A DNA stretch of 64,000 nt, from the NCBI GenBank assembly GCA_023052935.1, contig CM041293.1, positions 169,095,341 to 169,159,340 on the forward strand, given 5' to 3'. The position numbers were made by a program, and so were the translations under genes. Shown in pieces: positions 10,735-21,914 of this stretch (the first letter of the stretch is position 1; every line of letters starts with the position of its first letter). The notes under the pieces were generated by a model. The model was not told the DNA's origin and made no database searches. It saw only the letters and a program-made list of their open reading frames with translations. This DNA comes from Piezodorus guildinii. Taxonomy: Eukaryota > Arthropoda > Insecta > Hemiptera > Pentatomidae.

Positions 10735-11760
10735 ATATTTTCTTGTAAACATTGTTTTTTCGTTTTGTAGTTTTTTTAACAATATAGGAGATCAGAAAAA
10801 AAAAAAAAATACTTATATAACTCCATAAATTGGAAATATGAAGAAAAAGGAGAAACCTGAAGCTCCAGTCTGGAGAGGTATCAAAAAGAAAATAATTGCC
10901 TATGAAAAAAAAAATACTGATGAAAAATATTTTTAACGATAAAAGTATTTTAAGACGAGAAAAGATGTAAGGAAAGCAGCTGTGAAAATTGTTTGGATAT
11001 TCCACCGTTTGAGTAATCCTTGGGGAAATATAAAAGGGATGTCGACCAATATTGCTGAAGGCAATAAAAGTGTCTCCTGTATTTATAGTTATGATCAGGG
11101 ATAATTCCATTTTTCTTTTCTAGTTTAAGCTTACGATCTCTCAAAACTTCCCTCTGTTAAGGAACTTAACTCTAAACTTCAAATAATAATAATAATGTTT
11201 TACTGCTTTTAAAATTTACATCTTTTATCCGCTCCGCTCCATATGTAAGGACTTTGCGGTCCTGCTTTGATTGACTGATGCATAGAATCTTCTGGTATAA
11301 CCAATAGATTTAAGTCATTCAGCTGCCTTCTAGTTTCTTTCTCTCCCAGGATCTCTTTTTCTTTTATGAATCCGTTTCTCTGTTCTTCTCTTTCCCCTAT
11401 ACTCTTTAGCTGGCAGATTGTCTGCCACTGGAGCCTTGTGGTGTTTCCTCTTCATCATCTGGTGGTTCAACATCCTCATCCTGATAGAGTTGAGTGTAGT
11501 TGTTTTCATCCTCCTCTTGATGTCCTGCATAAATATTCGCATATTTTAGAGCGTTAAATTTCTAACAAGTTAGATGTATAAGATTTTTAATTACTCCTAA
11601 TATTCACCAAGAAATGTTGAAATACCATTTTTAATGAAAGTGCTCTGTTAAAATACACCGTTTTAATTAGATCTTTTAAACGTGGTATTATCTTAAAACA
11701 ATCATTGTGTATATTCTAGGAAAAGAAAAGCGTTTTTTCAACTGATAATAACAAATTTCG
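10735..11760 (+). repeat. Large palindrome, left arm (outer part)
   Basis: Reverse complement of 14655-15965. Clear anchors are GGAAATATAAAAGGGATGTCGA here against TCGACATCCCTTTTATATTTCC near 15733, and CAAGTTAGATGTATA against TATACATCTAACTTG near 14821. The right arm carries about 500 extra bp (15010-15540). Short translations in both arms (VADNLPAKEYRGK here, VVDNLPAIEYRGK there) suggest the arms derive from a transposon gene. Confidence 0.75.
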
Positions 11761-13110
11761 TATATTTAAAAAAAAAAAAATATTTATTAAAAATTACAAC
11801 TGTAGGTTTTCTTACAAGTAAATATGCTACAATGATAAAACACATGCAAAAAAAAAAAAAAAAAAAAAAAAACATGGAGAGAAACTGCCCATTGGCAGCA
11901 CTTTAGTAGTGAATCTAAACAAGAAGTCGTGAGGCCATCTTCTTTTCAGACGCCTCGGCGGATTGTCAGGAATTTAATTGGAAGCAAGGATTGAAAATAG
12001 TAGATTAGAGTAGGAGTAGAGTTTTTCAGGGAAGAAGTATTACCTGGTACAGGCCAAATCAGCAATATATGGAAGATTAAGGTCTTTGTGGTTGATTTTA
12101 TTGGTGACAAAGTAAGCAGCGTTAAGGATTTTTGATTGTAAGGATTGGGTAATGGAAGAGTTTCATGGCTTAGTAGAGCCCCAAAGCTGAACACCGTAAG
12201 TCCTGATAGGCTTAATGATTGTCATGTAAATGTGTCTTTTGTAGTTAAGTGAAAGGTTAATGTTAAAGTAACCGAAATCGGCGAGCAGTTTCTTGTCTTT
12301 TCAGTCTTGTATGCGGATTTCATGTAAAACGTTTGTCAAGCAGAAGGCCTAAATAACGGATCTGTTCAACAGGGGATATCATTAAAGGATACTATAGAGC
12401 AGGAAGTCATAGGTTTACGACGAAGGGTAAAGGTAATCTGATGGGATTTATTGGAATTGATTTTAATTCTCCAGTTCTGACACCATACCTCAAGGTCTGT
12501 GATGTGGTGTTCGAGAGTATGAGAGGCAAAACTAGGATCGTTATTAACTGATAGAACGCAAGTGTCATCGGCATAGGTAGAAAGGAATGTTTAGGATGGG
12601 TTGGGATATCAGCTGTATAGAATGTGTAAAGAATGGGTCCTAGAATATTGCCTTGAGGAACACCAGCAGACTGAGTAAAATTGGACGAATAGGAACGATT
12701 GTTGTTGCTTTTAAAGGTTCCATCAGAGAGGTAGGACTGGAGAATGAAGAAGTATGTTGTAGGGAGGAATTTGCGGAGTTTGTACAGCAGTACTGGGTGT
12801 CAGACTCGGTCAAAGGCCTGTTGCACGTCGAGAAAGACTCCCGTGCAGTACAATGCGCGGTCCAATGCAGAAGAGACTAACTCCTCAATTCAATGGCACT
12901 GCTGGATGGTGGAGTGGGATGCTCGGAATCCAAACTGATGGTCTGGGGTTATGAGATTAAGTTCTAGGATTGGGTAAAGACGTTTAACGATGAGTCTTTT
13001 CAGGATTTTACCCATAATAGGTAAAAGAGAGATAGGACGGTAGGAAGAAGGAAGTTCTGACGGTATTTTGGGTTTAGGGATCATTTATTTATTTATTTAT
13101 TATAGATAAT
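11761..13110 (-). mobile_element. 5'-truncated Jockey-clade LINE fragment
   Basis: Inserted in the left palindrome arm, which resumes at about 13111. Minus-strand translation gives the reverse transcriptase block SSYRPISLLPIMGKIL and FGFRASHSTIQQ (13084-12890), then frames broken by stops through VFLDVQQAFDRV, and at the 3' end NPPRRLKRRWPHDF. This C-terminus matches the Jockey copies at 37640-42340 and 51898-54249. The motif A region here (GACCGAGTC) lacks the frameshift those two copies share. Many inactivating changes. Confidence 0.75.
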
Positions 13111-13414
13111 TTCCAGCAATATATTACTTTTATTTTAATTAATTAAAAAAACAAAACATTTTAATGATACTCAAAAAACTTTAAATAAAATATAATGCAT
13201 TTTTGTTAGTTTTTTTCAGGTTTTACTCTCAAATGTACTTGATTTGTATGTATCACTTTCAACGAATGGCTGCGTTTTGTCACAGTCGTCATCTTCCATG
13301 TTATATATAATATTTGGTCAATTATTGCAGGATTGGAATCCGCAATAAAAATATAACATTAATGTCCCTCTTCTTTGCAGCTTCACTTGTTACCACATTT
13401 CTTTTTTTATCCAC
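13111..13414 (+). repeat. Large palindrome, left arm (inner part)
   Basis: Reverse complement of about 14385-14640. Anchors are TCAATTATTGCAGGATT here and AATCCTGCAATAATTGA near 14415. Together with 10735-11760 it forms one arm, interrupted by the Jockey fragment. Confidence 0.72.
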
Positions 13415-13423
13415 AGGAAATCA

Positions 13424-13624
13424 CAATGGAAGGAATTAGTCCGGCGGTCAGATTTTTCAGTTTCCATTCACCCACCTTGCGCCCTGATGATGACCCACAA
13501 ATGGGGGTCTAAACGTTGGCAAGCAATAAATAGTTAAATTTATTTAGTTGTTTTATTTACTGACCGCCACCCAGACTAATTCATTCCAGTAATTCTCAAC
13601 AGTCAATTAATTATATCTACTATG
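13424..13624 (+). mobile_element. Hammerhead foldback element C
   Basis: A 201-bp insertion bounded by AGGAAATCA (13415-13423 and 13625-13633). It starts TGGAAGGAATTAGTCC and its right arm has the inverse, CCCAGACTAATTCATTCC, followed by a tail with TCAACAGTCAAT (13596-13607). It is the same family as 20380-20697 but with a shortened left arm. It sits in the loop side of the large palindrome, so it arrived after the palindrome formed. Confidence 0.72.
13481..13520 (+). ncRNA. Hammerhead motif, nearly complete but mutated
   Basis: GCC stem I, CTGATGA box, stem II GACCC/GGGTC, then TAAA instead of GAAA, GTT cleavage triplet and GGC stem I return. The single core change (G12 to T) should abolish cleavage. 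Confidence 0.6.
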
Positions 13625-13633
13625 AGGAAATCA

Positions 13634-14384
13634 TATTGTACGAAAAGAATTACGAACGACAATACCCGGAAAGAATGAAATTAATGTAGTAGATGCAGAC
13701 TATCTTTTACACAGAATACATTGGAATCCATCAACCTAGCAAACGTTTTTTTTGTTATTTTTAAGTACTATGTGGCGTATGTACAGCAAAATCATGGCAA
13801 TAATGCTGTGGCAGTCTTCGATGTTACCCGCTGAAGAAAATAAAAGAAGTACAAAATGCTCTGAAAGAGCTTGTTGTTCCAAGCTACAGTCTTGTTCAGT
13901 TCTTTCTGATGGTGAAATGTTAAGGCTATAGCCACAGATAATGTGTATTTCTGCAAACCTGGAAGACGTGGCATAGCAGATATGTTCTATTCCACAAGAT
14001 CTATTAAATATAAACATGTAGTGAAAAAATATTTTTATCCTTGCTATGAAAATTAAAGAAAAATTCCTAGTGTCTGTTTAAAATGGTGACATGGACCCTT
14101 CTATAGATGAGTTGCAGTGAGAGCTAAGCTCGATTTGGCACGTTTACCTCCAACAAGGTATTCACTTATATTTTATGCTCATCTGCAAGCAGGAATATGG
14201 ATAGAAAATGTGAAACTTGGGCTGGAAAAGAGATATGGGTGGCCATGATTAAAAAAAAAAACAGTGATTATGATCACTGACACATAAAATCAGTGAGCAT
14301 GATTAATGAACCAGCACCATCGACATTACTAAATATGATTTCCCAGAGGTGCAAAGAGAAATGCAGCTGCAAAGAAGGGGGACT
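13634..14384. other. Loop of the large palindrome, decayed transposon-like DNA
   Basis: Unpaired sequence between the palindrome arms. Short broken frames of both polarities are present but no recognisable domain. It may be the centre of the transposon whose ends form the arms. Confidence 0.35.
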
Positions 14385-15965
14385 TTAATATTCTGTTTTT
14401 ATTACGGATTCGAATCCTGCAATAATTGACCAAATATTATATACAACATGGAAGATGACGAGTTTGACGATAAGCAGCCTTTCGTTAAAAGTGATAAATT
14501 ATACAAATCAAGTACATTTGAGATTTAAACCGGAAAAACAACTAACAAAAATGCTTTATATTTTATTTAAAGTTGTTTGAGTATTGTTAAAATGTTTATT
14601 TTAAAATTAATTAAAATAAAAGTAACATATTGGAATTTGTTCTTATTAGTTGAACACAAGCTTTTTTTTCCCTAGAATATACACAATGATGGTTTTAAGA
14701 TAATATTACGTTTAAAAGATCTAATTAAAACGGAGTATTTTATTTTTTATTAACAAAGCACTTTCATTAAAAATGGTATTTCAACATTTCTTGGTGAATA
14801 TTAGGAGTAATTAAAAATCGTATACATCTAACTTGTTAGAAATTTAACGCTCTAAAATATGCTAATATTTATGCAGGACACCAAAAGGAGGATGAAACAA
14901 CTACACTCAACTCTATCAGGATGAGGATGCTGAACCACCAGATGATGAAGAGGAAATGCCAGTGGTAGACAATCTACCAGCTATAGAGTATAGAGGAAAG
15001 ATGGCACCTTGGCAATTTGGCCAATATGGACACCCATGTATCTCAGTAGGTGTTCCGAATTTTCCACTATGTAAGATTCAAACATGTAGGCAATTTATTG
15101 TTTTTTAAAAATGCTAATGACAGTGTTTCCTCTAAAATGTCCAGGAAGAGATTTAGAACTAAAAAACTGAAAAAAGGGTTTTTTCAAGATGGCAGAAAAA
15201 CGAACAAGGGTGAAAAATGTGAAAGGAAGCAGTACAAACTATCGTGCCTAAAAATTAAATTTACCCCACCTTTTACTAGCCAAAATCCTATTTCTGCTCG
15301 GCTAAAGACATCCTGAGGAAAAGATGGAATTTGGAAACTGTCTCTTCCAATGGGTCCAAAGATTTTTGGATCGATTTTGGTTGGTGGAAAGTAGAGGAGA
15401 AGGAAAAATGAACAGGTTTACAACCTCTTTGGAGAGCCTGACGTTGTTAGCGTTGTTTACAAAGTAGGTAGTTCAATTTTTACTTAAATGTTTATCAAAT
15501 TTCATAATGAAATGAAAAAAAATGTTTTTGTCTAAATCAAAAGATGATAAAAGATGTAAATCTTAAAAGCAGTGAAACATTATTATTATTATTATTTGAA
15601 GTTTAGAGTTAACTTCCTTAACAGAGGGAAGTTTTGAGAGATCCTAAGCTTAAACTAGAAAAGGACATTGGAATTATCCCTGGTCATAACTATAAATAAA
15701 GGAGACACTTTTATGGCCCTCAGCAATATTGGTCGACATCCCTTTTATATTTCCCCAAGGAATTACCCAAACGGTGGAGTATCCAAATTTCACAGCTGCT
15801 TCCCTCATCACTTTTCTTAGCTTAAAATACTTTTATCGTTAAAAATATTATATAAACAATTTTAGTCAGTATTTTTTTTTTCATAGCCCCTTATTTTTTT
15901 TGTAATACCTCACCTTACGGAAGCTTGAGGATTCTCCACTTTCTGCATATTTGCAATTAAAGGAG
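14385..15965 (-). repeat. Large palindrome, right arm
   Basis: Inverse of 10735-11760 plus 13111-13371. At 14451 an ATG opens a short acidic frame (MEDDEFDDKQPF) that soon stops. Further on (14918-15000) the translation is DEDAEPPDDEEEMPVVDNLP, an acidic stretch like the N-terminus of some transposases. The arm also holds a segment (15010-15540) absent from the left arm. Superfamily not established. Confidence 0.7.
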
Positions 15966-16189
15966 TTAAATAAGATTTTTTTCTTAGCAACTTATTTTCT
16001 CTTCTATAAGCTGCAATGCTAATAAGTTTTCCTTTATCTGCGATCGTGCATTTTAAGGAGTTGCAACTCTACAACGTAACTTCTGGAGAGTAATAACATT
16101 TTCCAAGTAATAACATTAAAAAGACAGGTGATGGGGCTCACCTTCTAGTTTGTTTCGGCCTTACAACTAGAACTTAAACTAATTTATTT

Positions 16190-16525
16190 ATTTGTTGAGT
16201 TTCTGCCATCGCTCAGGTATTCCTGGGGGTTTTAGTTGATTAAATAAAGGGTTATGTACACATTTCGTAGATTCAAAAAACTTTAAATTCCTCTCACTCA
16301 AAATTTTTTAATTGTTAGTATTTTCATCTCTTCATGTAATTTCATTGTTTTTATTCTTTGGAATTTCGTCCCTTTTGCGATTCTTCTTAGAATGCCGTTT
16401 TGAATGCCAGGACATTCTTTTCCATTGATTTTGCTACGTGTGAAAAATGTTGTGGGCCATACAACAGTGGCGGACGAAGAATTGTTTTGTAAAAATGTTT
16501 TGTAAAGAATTGTCTTGGGAAAATC
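16190..16525 (-). pseudogene. Jockey-type LINE relic, C-terminal part
   Basis: Minus-strand translation gives FYKTILRPPLLYG, then IQNGILRRIAKGTKF and LHEEMKILTIKKF, the usual C-terminal region behind the reverse transcriptase of Jockey-type LINEs, ending near NPLFNQLKPPGIPE. It is probably the continuation of 18486-19790, split by the LINE between them. Confidence 0.55.
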
Positions 16526-18485
16526 GAAAATAAAAAGAACAAACCTTGGTTCAACAGGGATTGTCAAAATATGTGTGAAAAAAGAAAAACCGCTAAACTG
16601 AATTCCTTAAATAATCCAAGCGATAATAATGTGGTTTACTTTCGGTTAGTAAAAAACGAAACTTCAAAATTCTTAAAAAATAATAAAAGAGAGTATCTTA
16701 AAGGCAAAATAATAGAAATAGAAAAACACAGAAGCGAACGTAGAGAGAGTTACAAAGGTATAAACAAATCGCGTAAAAGATTTGAACCTCTATTGAATGG
16801 GGTTAAAGATGCGAATAACAACATAATTGCGGATCCGACTGAGATATTAAATAAATTTAAACAACACTTTGACGGCATTCTAAATACGGAAAATAATAAT
16901 CAATGTCCTCCTTCTGAATACCAGAGCGCTAACCATGGGTAGACGCACCGAGTAAAGAGGAAGTTGAAATGGCGATAGGAAAATTAAAACGGTATAAAGC
17001 TGCAGGAAATGATAATATCACGAGTGAATTAATCAAAGCGTGTGGAGAAGCGGGCGTTTCCAAATTACATGTTTTAGTTGAAAAGATCTAGGAAAATGGA
17101 AAAATACCCGAAGAATGGAAAGAATCAATACTTATTCCGATTCACAAAAAAGGACCGAGGACGGATTGTAACAACTATCGTGCGATCTCTCTTCTCTCAG
17201 TATGCTATAAAATATTCTCGTCAATACTAACTAGCCGAATCACGGAACACGCCGAGGAAATTATCGGAGACTACCAATGTGGTTTTAGGCGGAATCGCTC
17301 GACTATTGATCAAATATTTTTCTTACGTCAAATATTAGAGAAGAAGCTGGAATACAACGGTGTAGTCCATCAACTTTATATAGATTTTAAAAAGGCTTAT
17401 GATTCCATAGACCGTCAGAAGCTATATAACATCATGATTGAACAGGGGATACCTAAAAAGTTAGTAAACCTAGTAGAGATGTGTTTGTTGGAAACATTTC
17501 ATAAAGTTAGAATCGGTCATAATTACTCCGAGAGATTTGAGGTGCGATCGGGTTTGAAACAGGGTGACTCCCTTTCACTTGTTTTGCTTAATATAGCCTT
17601 AGAATATGTTATAGAAAAGGTGATGTGTACCGAGAAAGGTTTAAATATGGGTGACAAGATTCCGGTTTTGGGGTATGCCGATGATTTGGTACTACTACTT
17701 GAAGACACCGAAACTATACAACTAAATACCAGTGTGTTAATAAAAACCGGTAAACAAATAGGTCTCGAATTAAATACCGATAAGACGAAATATATGATTA
17801 GTTGCAGAAATGGTGGCGATCTTGATGATATTAATATTTCAGGTCATACTTTTGAACACGTAGAGAAATTCAAGTATTTAGGTTCAATGATAACAAGAAA
17901 AAATGAAATCCAGGAAGAAATAAAGTCCCGGTTAAAGGTGGGAAATGCATGTTATTATTCAGTTGCTAAATTACTTAGCTCGCGGCTTCTGTCTAAAAAC
18001 GTAAAGGTTAGAATTTATAAAACTATTATTCTCCCAACGGTTCTTTACGGATGCGAAACGTGGCCGCTTACTTTGTAGGATGAACAACGGCTTAAGGTTT
18101 TCGAGAATAAGGTACTGCGTAAAATATTTGGTCCGAAGAGAGATGAGGCCACTGGGGAGTTTAGAAGGTTGCACAACGCGGAATCACGGAGTTTGTACCC
18201 TGAGATTATAATTGAATTGATAGCATCGCGGAGACTCAAATGGGCGCGTAAAGTTGTTGGGCTTAGTGAGGAACGGATTCCGAGAAAGTTGGTATTCGCT
18301 GAACCGACTGGTAGGCATCCGAAAGGTAGGCCGAAGCGTCGATGGGATGATTGCATTAAGGCTGATCTCAGGGGCTTGGGCTTGACCGGTGAACATTGGA
18401 CGAGTCTGTGCAGGCGAGGTTTGGTGGTATCGGCATCGGACCTTCGGGTTCGGTAAGCTTATTATTATTTATTATATTATTATTA
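16526..18485 (+). pseudogene. 5'-truncated RTE-like LINE
   Basis: Frames opening KPWFNRDC (about 16542) run through KLKRYKAAGNDNITSELIK, NYRAISLLSVCYKIFSSIL, GFRRNRSTIDQIF, LYIDFKKAYDSID, SGLKQGDSLS and GYADDLVLLLED. They end with YLGSMITRKNEIQEE, LPTVLYGCETWPLTL and GRPKRRWDDCIKAD. Stops fall at 16940, 17089 and 18076. The endonuclease half is absent. The 3' end is a TTA-rich tail (18460-18485). A second copy of its 3' end lies at 35438-35626. It appears to have landed in the Jockey relic. Confidence 0.78.
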
Positions 18486-19790
18486 TCGAATGTGATTCCA
18501 AGATACACAATATTTTTAGACATTGTAATTGGTAAATTCTTGAGATTAAATTCTGAAGGAAGTTTTTTTTTTACCTTTCTGGAACGAATAAGCAATATCC
18601 TTTGTTTTATCAGGAATAATTTTTATGTTAAGCCGCTTTAGCTCTAAAGTTATTTTTTGACAGGCTTTTTGGGACTGTTTGAGAGCCGTTGGAGCTGGTG
18701 CTCGTGACTGCAATATCGTCGGCAAAAGCTGATACAGTGGCTTTCTCGTACTTCCTTCCAACGATGTTAGAAGTGTAAATGGAGATAGCACTGCTCCTGG
18801 TGGAACACCACATGTAAGTTGTACTGAACCCGAGAGCTCTTCCGCAACTGTTTTAGCGATTGCTCAAAAACTATTTAATGGCCGAATTCAGTTGTTCCGG
18901 ACACCCTAGTTCAATCAGTTTTTGGCAGAGGATTTCGTGAGTCACAGAGTCAAAAGCTTTGGAACACTTGAGAGCTATCATAGCGGTTGCCTTGTTCGAG
19001 TTTAAGTTGCTTGTCCCCTCATTTTGCAGTCTAATCAAACAATGTTCTGTGCTCCATTGAGATTGAAATCCTGCTTGTTCCGGTCGGATTATCGTTTTCT
19101 CGAAAACCTTTCCCGTATGTGATAATAAACTAACTGGACGGTAGTGAGATGGCTCATTTCCAGATTTTGCAGGTTTCAGGAGAGGGAATAATATTGCATT
19201 CTTCCATGAATTAGGGAAATATCTTAGCCGTAAGCAGGAATTATACAAGTTAACTAGGTGCATTAATCCTTTTCTTGGAAGTTGTTTCAGTAATACACTC
19301 TGTATACCGTCACATCATGGTGCCTTATTACCATGCGTCCGGCGAAGAACCGCTTTTAATTGTTTGTAGGACACTAACATGAAATTGCTTTCTTTTTCTG
19401 TCTGGGGGAGTACGTTAGCAACCCCTGTCTTATTTCTCATTTCTGTATCGAAGTATTCAGCTAGTTTTCTGAACTCAATAATTTAATATCTTCGTGAATT
19501 CTGACAGAAGTTGAAGTTCTAATCACTCTCATTGTCATCGTCCATAATTTTCGGGGATCTCCATGCGCCGCTCTAAGTTTTTCTTCCCACGCAGTCGTCT
19601 TCCACGCGCTCATAAGGTTACGAATCTTTATAGTAAGGGCATTCAATGCTTTCTTCGTATTTCTGTCTCCGGTGCGGTACCATCTATTTTTCCAGTTTTT
19701 TCGCAACGATATCAACCGTAGGATATGTTCTGGTGGTACACGAATTGAAGGTGGTAGAGGACAGAATTTTGGAATGGCGACGTTAGCTAA
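18486..19790 (-). pseudogene. Jockey-type LINE relic, reverse transcriptase
   Basis: Minus-strand blocks in order from the right: NWKNRWYRTGDRNTKKALNA (19715-19461), then SWKNAILFPLLKPAKSGNEP, SHYRPVSLLSHTGKVFEK and SKAFDSVTHEILCQKLIELG (19263-18871). These are followed by a shifted FADDIAVTS (about 18732) and IVYLGITFDNN (about 18505). Several frameshifts and stops. It belongs with 16190-16525. Confidence 0.72.
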
Positions 19791-19855
19791 AATTCTATCA
19801 GTATTTTACAATTTTAATGTAAATTAGTATGATTTATTTACGATACTTTTGACGA

Positions 19856-20252
19856 GATAAAAGTATATAAAGGAAATAAAACTGACTTTAGATTGCGTTT
19901 ACACGGAAATATCTCAAACGGGACTGAGTGAAAAATTATGAACGTAATTTAATGTGATTCTCATTCCTTTATATCTCGTTACGAATCTCGTTTTTCATTC
20001 ACTTTCAAGAAGTTTTTTTAACAACTTTCATAACTATTTAGGTAATGAGTTGTGTGGCATAAAACAAAAAAAATGACCTTATCTTATTGTTAAAATATTT
20101 TAGTTTTGATGTCTAAAAAATTACAGGAATTAGAAAGATTTCCCCATCACATGTTTTCGCCGGCGGAGCTGACTGAAAACAAGTGAAATACTAAAAGTGT
20201 TCCGTGTAAACGTAATTTAAAGTCAGTCTTATTTCCTTTATATACTTTTATC
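19856..20252. mobile_element. MITE-like hairpin element with 53-bp inverted ends
   Basis: GATAAAAGTATATAAAGG at 19856 is the start of a 53-bp end whose inverse closes at 20252; both include the TTTACACGGAA / TTCCGTGTAAA block. About 290 bp lie between. A partial second copy follows in tandem: GGTAATGAGTTGTGTGGCAT recurs at 20041 and 20318, about 277 bp apart. TSD not identified. Confidence 0.6.
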
Positions 20253-20419
20253 TTATTAAAAATCTCGTTTTTTTATTCATTTTCGAGGTTTAATTAGAAA
20301 TTATTCTTCACTTTTTAGGTAATGAGTTGTGTGGCATAAAACTAATAGTATGTCCTTATCTTATTGTTAATTTTTTTTACTGGAAGGAATTAGTCCATGT
20401 GGCGGTTATTAAATGAAAC

Positions 20420-20486
20420 AACTAAATAGTTTCAACTATTTTATTGTTTACCAACGTTTCGACCCCCATTCTGCGCCATCAACAGG
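20420..20486 (-). ncRNA. Degenerate hammerhead motif (left arm of element B)
   Basis: On the minus strand the box reads CTGTTGA in place of CUGANGA and stem II no longer pairs, although GAAACGTTGG is kept. Unlikely to be active. Confidence 0.45.
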
Positions 20487-20552
20487 GCGTGTTGGCGAAT
20501 GGAAACTATTATTTATTTATATATTAAACCAGTTTCCATTCACCTACAACAA

Positions 20553-20591
20553 GCCCTGATGATGACTCACAATGAGAGTCGAAACGTTGGC
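20553..20591 (+). ncRNA. Hammerhead ribozyme, complete core
   Basis: Order along the plus strand: stem I strand GCC, CTGATGA, one extra T, stem II GACTC with loop ACAATGA and GAGTC, then GAAA, C/G stem III pair with no loop, cleavage triplet GTT, stem I strand GGC. Stem III has only the A-U and C-G pairs, and ACGU is self-complementary. Such hammerheads are expected to work best as dimers, as reported for Penelope-like elements. Predicted cut is after GTT, before GGC. Confidence 0.72.
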
Positions 20592-20707
20592 AAACAATAA
20601 AATAGTTGAAACTATTAAGTTGTTTTATTTAATGACCGCCACCCGGGCTAATTCCTTCCAGTAATTCTCAACGGTCAACTAATTATATCCACAATTGATT
20701 TTTTTTA

Positions 20708-20996
20708 GTTTTGATGTCTAGTTGCTGAAAACGATTGAAATACTAAAAGTATCAGTCCGAAATTTTATTGATTTATGGTTTTATATTCACAAAAGGATAG
20801 GAAATAACTGGTCCAAAAATCACGATAACCAAAATCGTCGATCGGCAAAATCATTAAAAATTAGACATTTCCAAATGGATTGATCCATATATATTTATTA
20901 GGTATATTAAATGCTATAAATAATAAGTATTTGCTCCAAATAATTAAATAATTTATTATTAAACCAGGTCATTTCTATCTAAAGATCTAGTTAAAG
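20708..20996. other. AT-rich spacer, end of the tandem MITE copy
   Basis: The first 50 bp (GCTGAAAAC, GAAATACTAAAAGT) repeat the 20170-20195 part of the MITE. The rest is AT-rich with nothing recognised. Confidence 0.4.
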
Positions 20997-21075
20997 GTAA
21001 ATATCTATATGGGAGAAGTTGGTTGAGGGTGCAGTCAATTTAACACACAATTAAGCGTAAACTTAATTTATTGGT

Positions 21076-21113
21076 GCCGACGTTTCGGTCTAAATTATAG
21101 GCCTTCTTCAGCG
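21076..21113 (-). ncRNA. Hammerhead motif, left arm of element D
   Basis: Minus strand: CTGAAGA (permitted, since the fifth core base is variable), stem II GGCCTA/TAGACC with one mismatch, GAAAC, GTC. Stem I bases next to the core do not pair, so activity is doubtful. The right-arm copy (about 21308-21350, plus strand) reads CTAAAGA and should be dead. Confidence 0.5.
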
Positions 21114-21149
21114 TGGTTGTATGAGCTGAGAAGGCGTCAGTCAACAACC

Positions 21150-21284
21150 TTCATATTTCATTATTAAGTGCTATTTTAATGCTATATTTTTCTTAGTGTA
21201 ATTATTTTCGAAAATAGTGATTTTTTATTTTTTTTGATCGAAAACATCTATTTAAATTTAATTATATTTATGCACGTAATTGGT
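21150..21284 (+). repeat. Loop copy of the sequence upstream of the 21915 gene
   Basis: Both 21150-21284 and 21737-21875 contain CATATTTCATTATTAAGTGC, AATGCTATATTTTTCTTAG and TTTAAATTTAATTATATTTA in the same order and orientation. The copy here lies exactly between the inverted arms of element D. Confidence 0.8.
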
Positions 21285-21557
21285 TGTTGACTGACGCCTT
21301 CTCAGCTCATAAAACCACCCTAAAGAAGGCCTATAATTTAGACCGAAACGTCGACACCAATAAATTAAGTTTACGCTTAATTGTGTGTTAAATTGACTGC
21401 ATCCTCAACCAACTTCTCTCATATATACACACAGTCAACCATTGCACTTCATGTAAATATCTATAACTTTAACTACAATATTAATAATTTCTCGATTTTG
21501 AATAGTTAAAATAGTTATAAAAGATTGATTGTAAATTCTGATTATTTTTTAACATAT

Positions 21558-21648
21558 CCGCTCCTCCATAGAAGCCTCCCTCCCCCCACTCATCACCTCC
21601 CCCTCTCTCCCCCCTTCACGGCCCCTCCCTCCCCCCACTCCGGTACCT
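21558..21648 (-). promoter_or_regulatory. G-rich tract with quadruplex-forming potential upstream of the 21915 gene
   Basis: An abrupt C-rich block on the plus strand in otherwise AT-rich DNA. On the minus strand 21636-21609 holds four G runs of at least three with loops of 1, 1 and 7 nt, meeting the usual quadruplex pattern. It lies about 280 bp before the ATG at 21915, so it could belong to the promoter; this is inference from position only. Confidence 0.45.
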
Positions 21649-21914
21649 GTTAAGCTCCAGCCCTTTATGGAAAAATCATCAGTTTTAGCCGGTTTTTGAC
21701 AAGTGAAGTACGGTCTGTTTTTTTTGAAACAGGTGAATATTACTCATATTTCATTATTAAGTGCTATTTTAATGCTATATTTTTCTTAGAGTAATTATTT
21801 TGTGATTTTAAATAGTGATTTTTTATTTTTTGATTGAAAACATAATCCATTTAAATTTAATTATATTTATGCAGTATTTTTTACAATTTTTTTTTTTTTA
21901 GATAAACATAGAAA

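Larger units (their letters stand above)
20380..20697 (+). mobile_element. Hammerhead foldback element B
   Basis: A 318-bp palindromic element inserted in the tandem MITE copy, flanked by ATTTTTTTTA (20370-20379 and 20698-20707). The left end is CTGGAAGGAATTAGTCC; the right arm carries its inverse and then a tail with TCAACGGTCAAC (20668-20679). Both arms contain a hammerhead-like motif in opposite orientation. Only the right one (20553-20591) is complete. No coding capacity. Confidence 0.76.
21010..21452 (+). mobile_element. Hammerhead foldback element D with captured loop
   Basis: A 443-bp element bounded by the 13-bp repeat GTAAATATCTATA (20997-21009 and 21453-21465). Arms of about 140 bp are inverted copies (GAGAAGTTGGTTGAGG against CCTCAACCAACTTCTC). 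Each contains a decayed hammerhead motif. The right tail has CACACAGTCAAC (21428-21439). The loop (about 21150-21284) is a diverged copy of 21737-21875, the sequence directly upstream of the gene at 21915. Confidence 0.75.
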
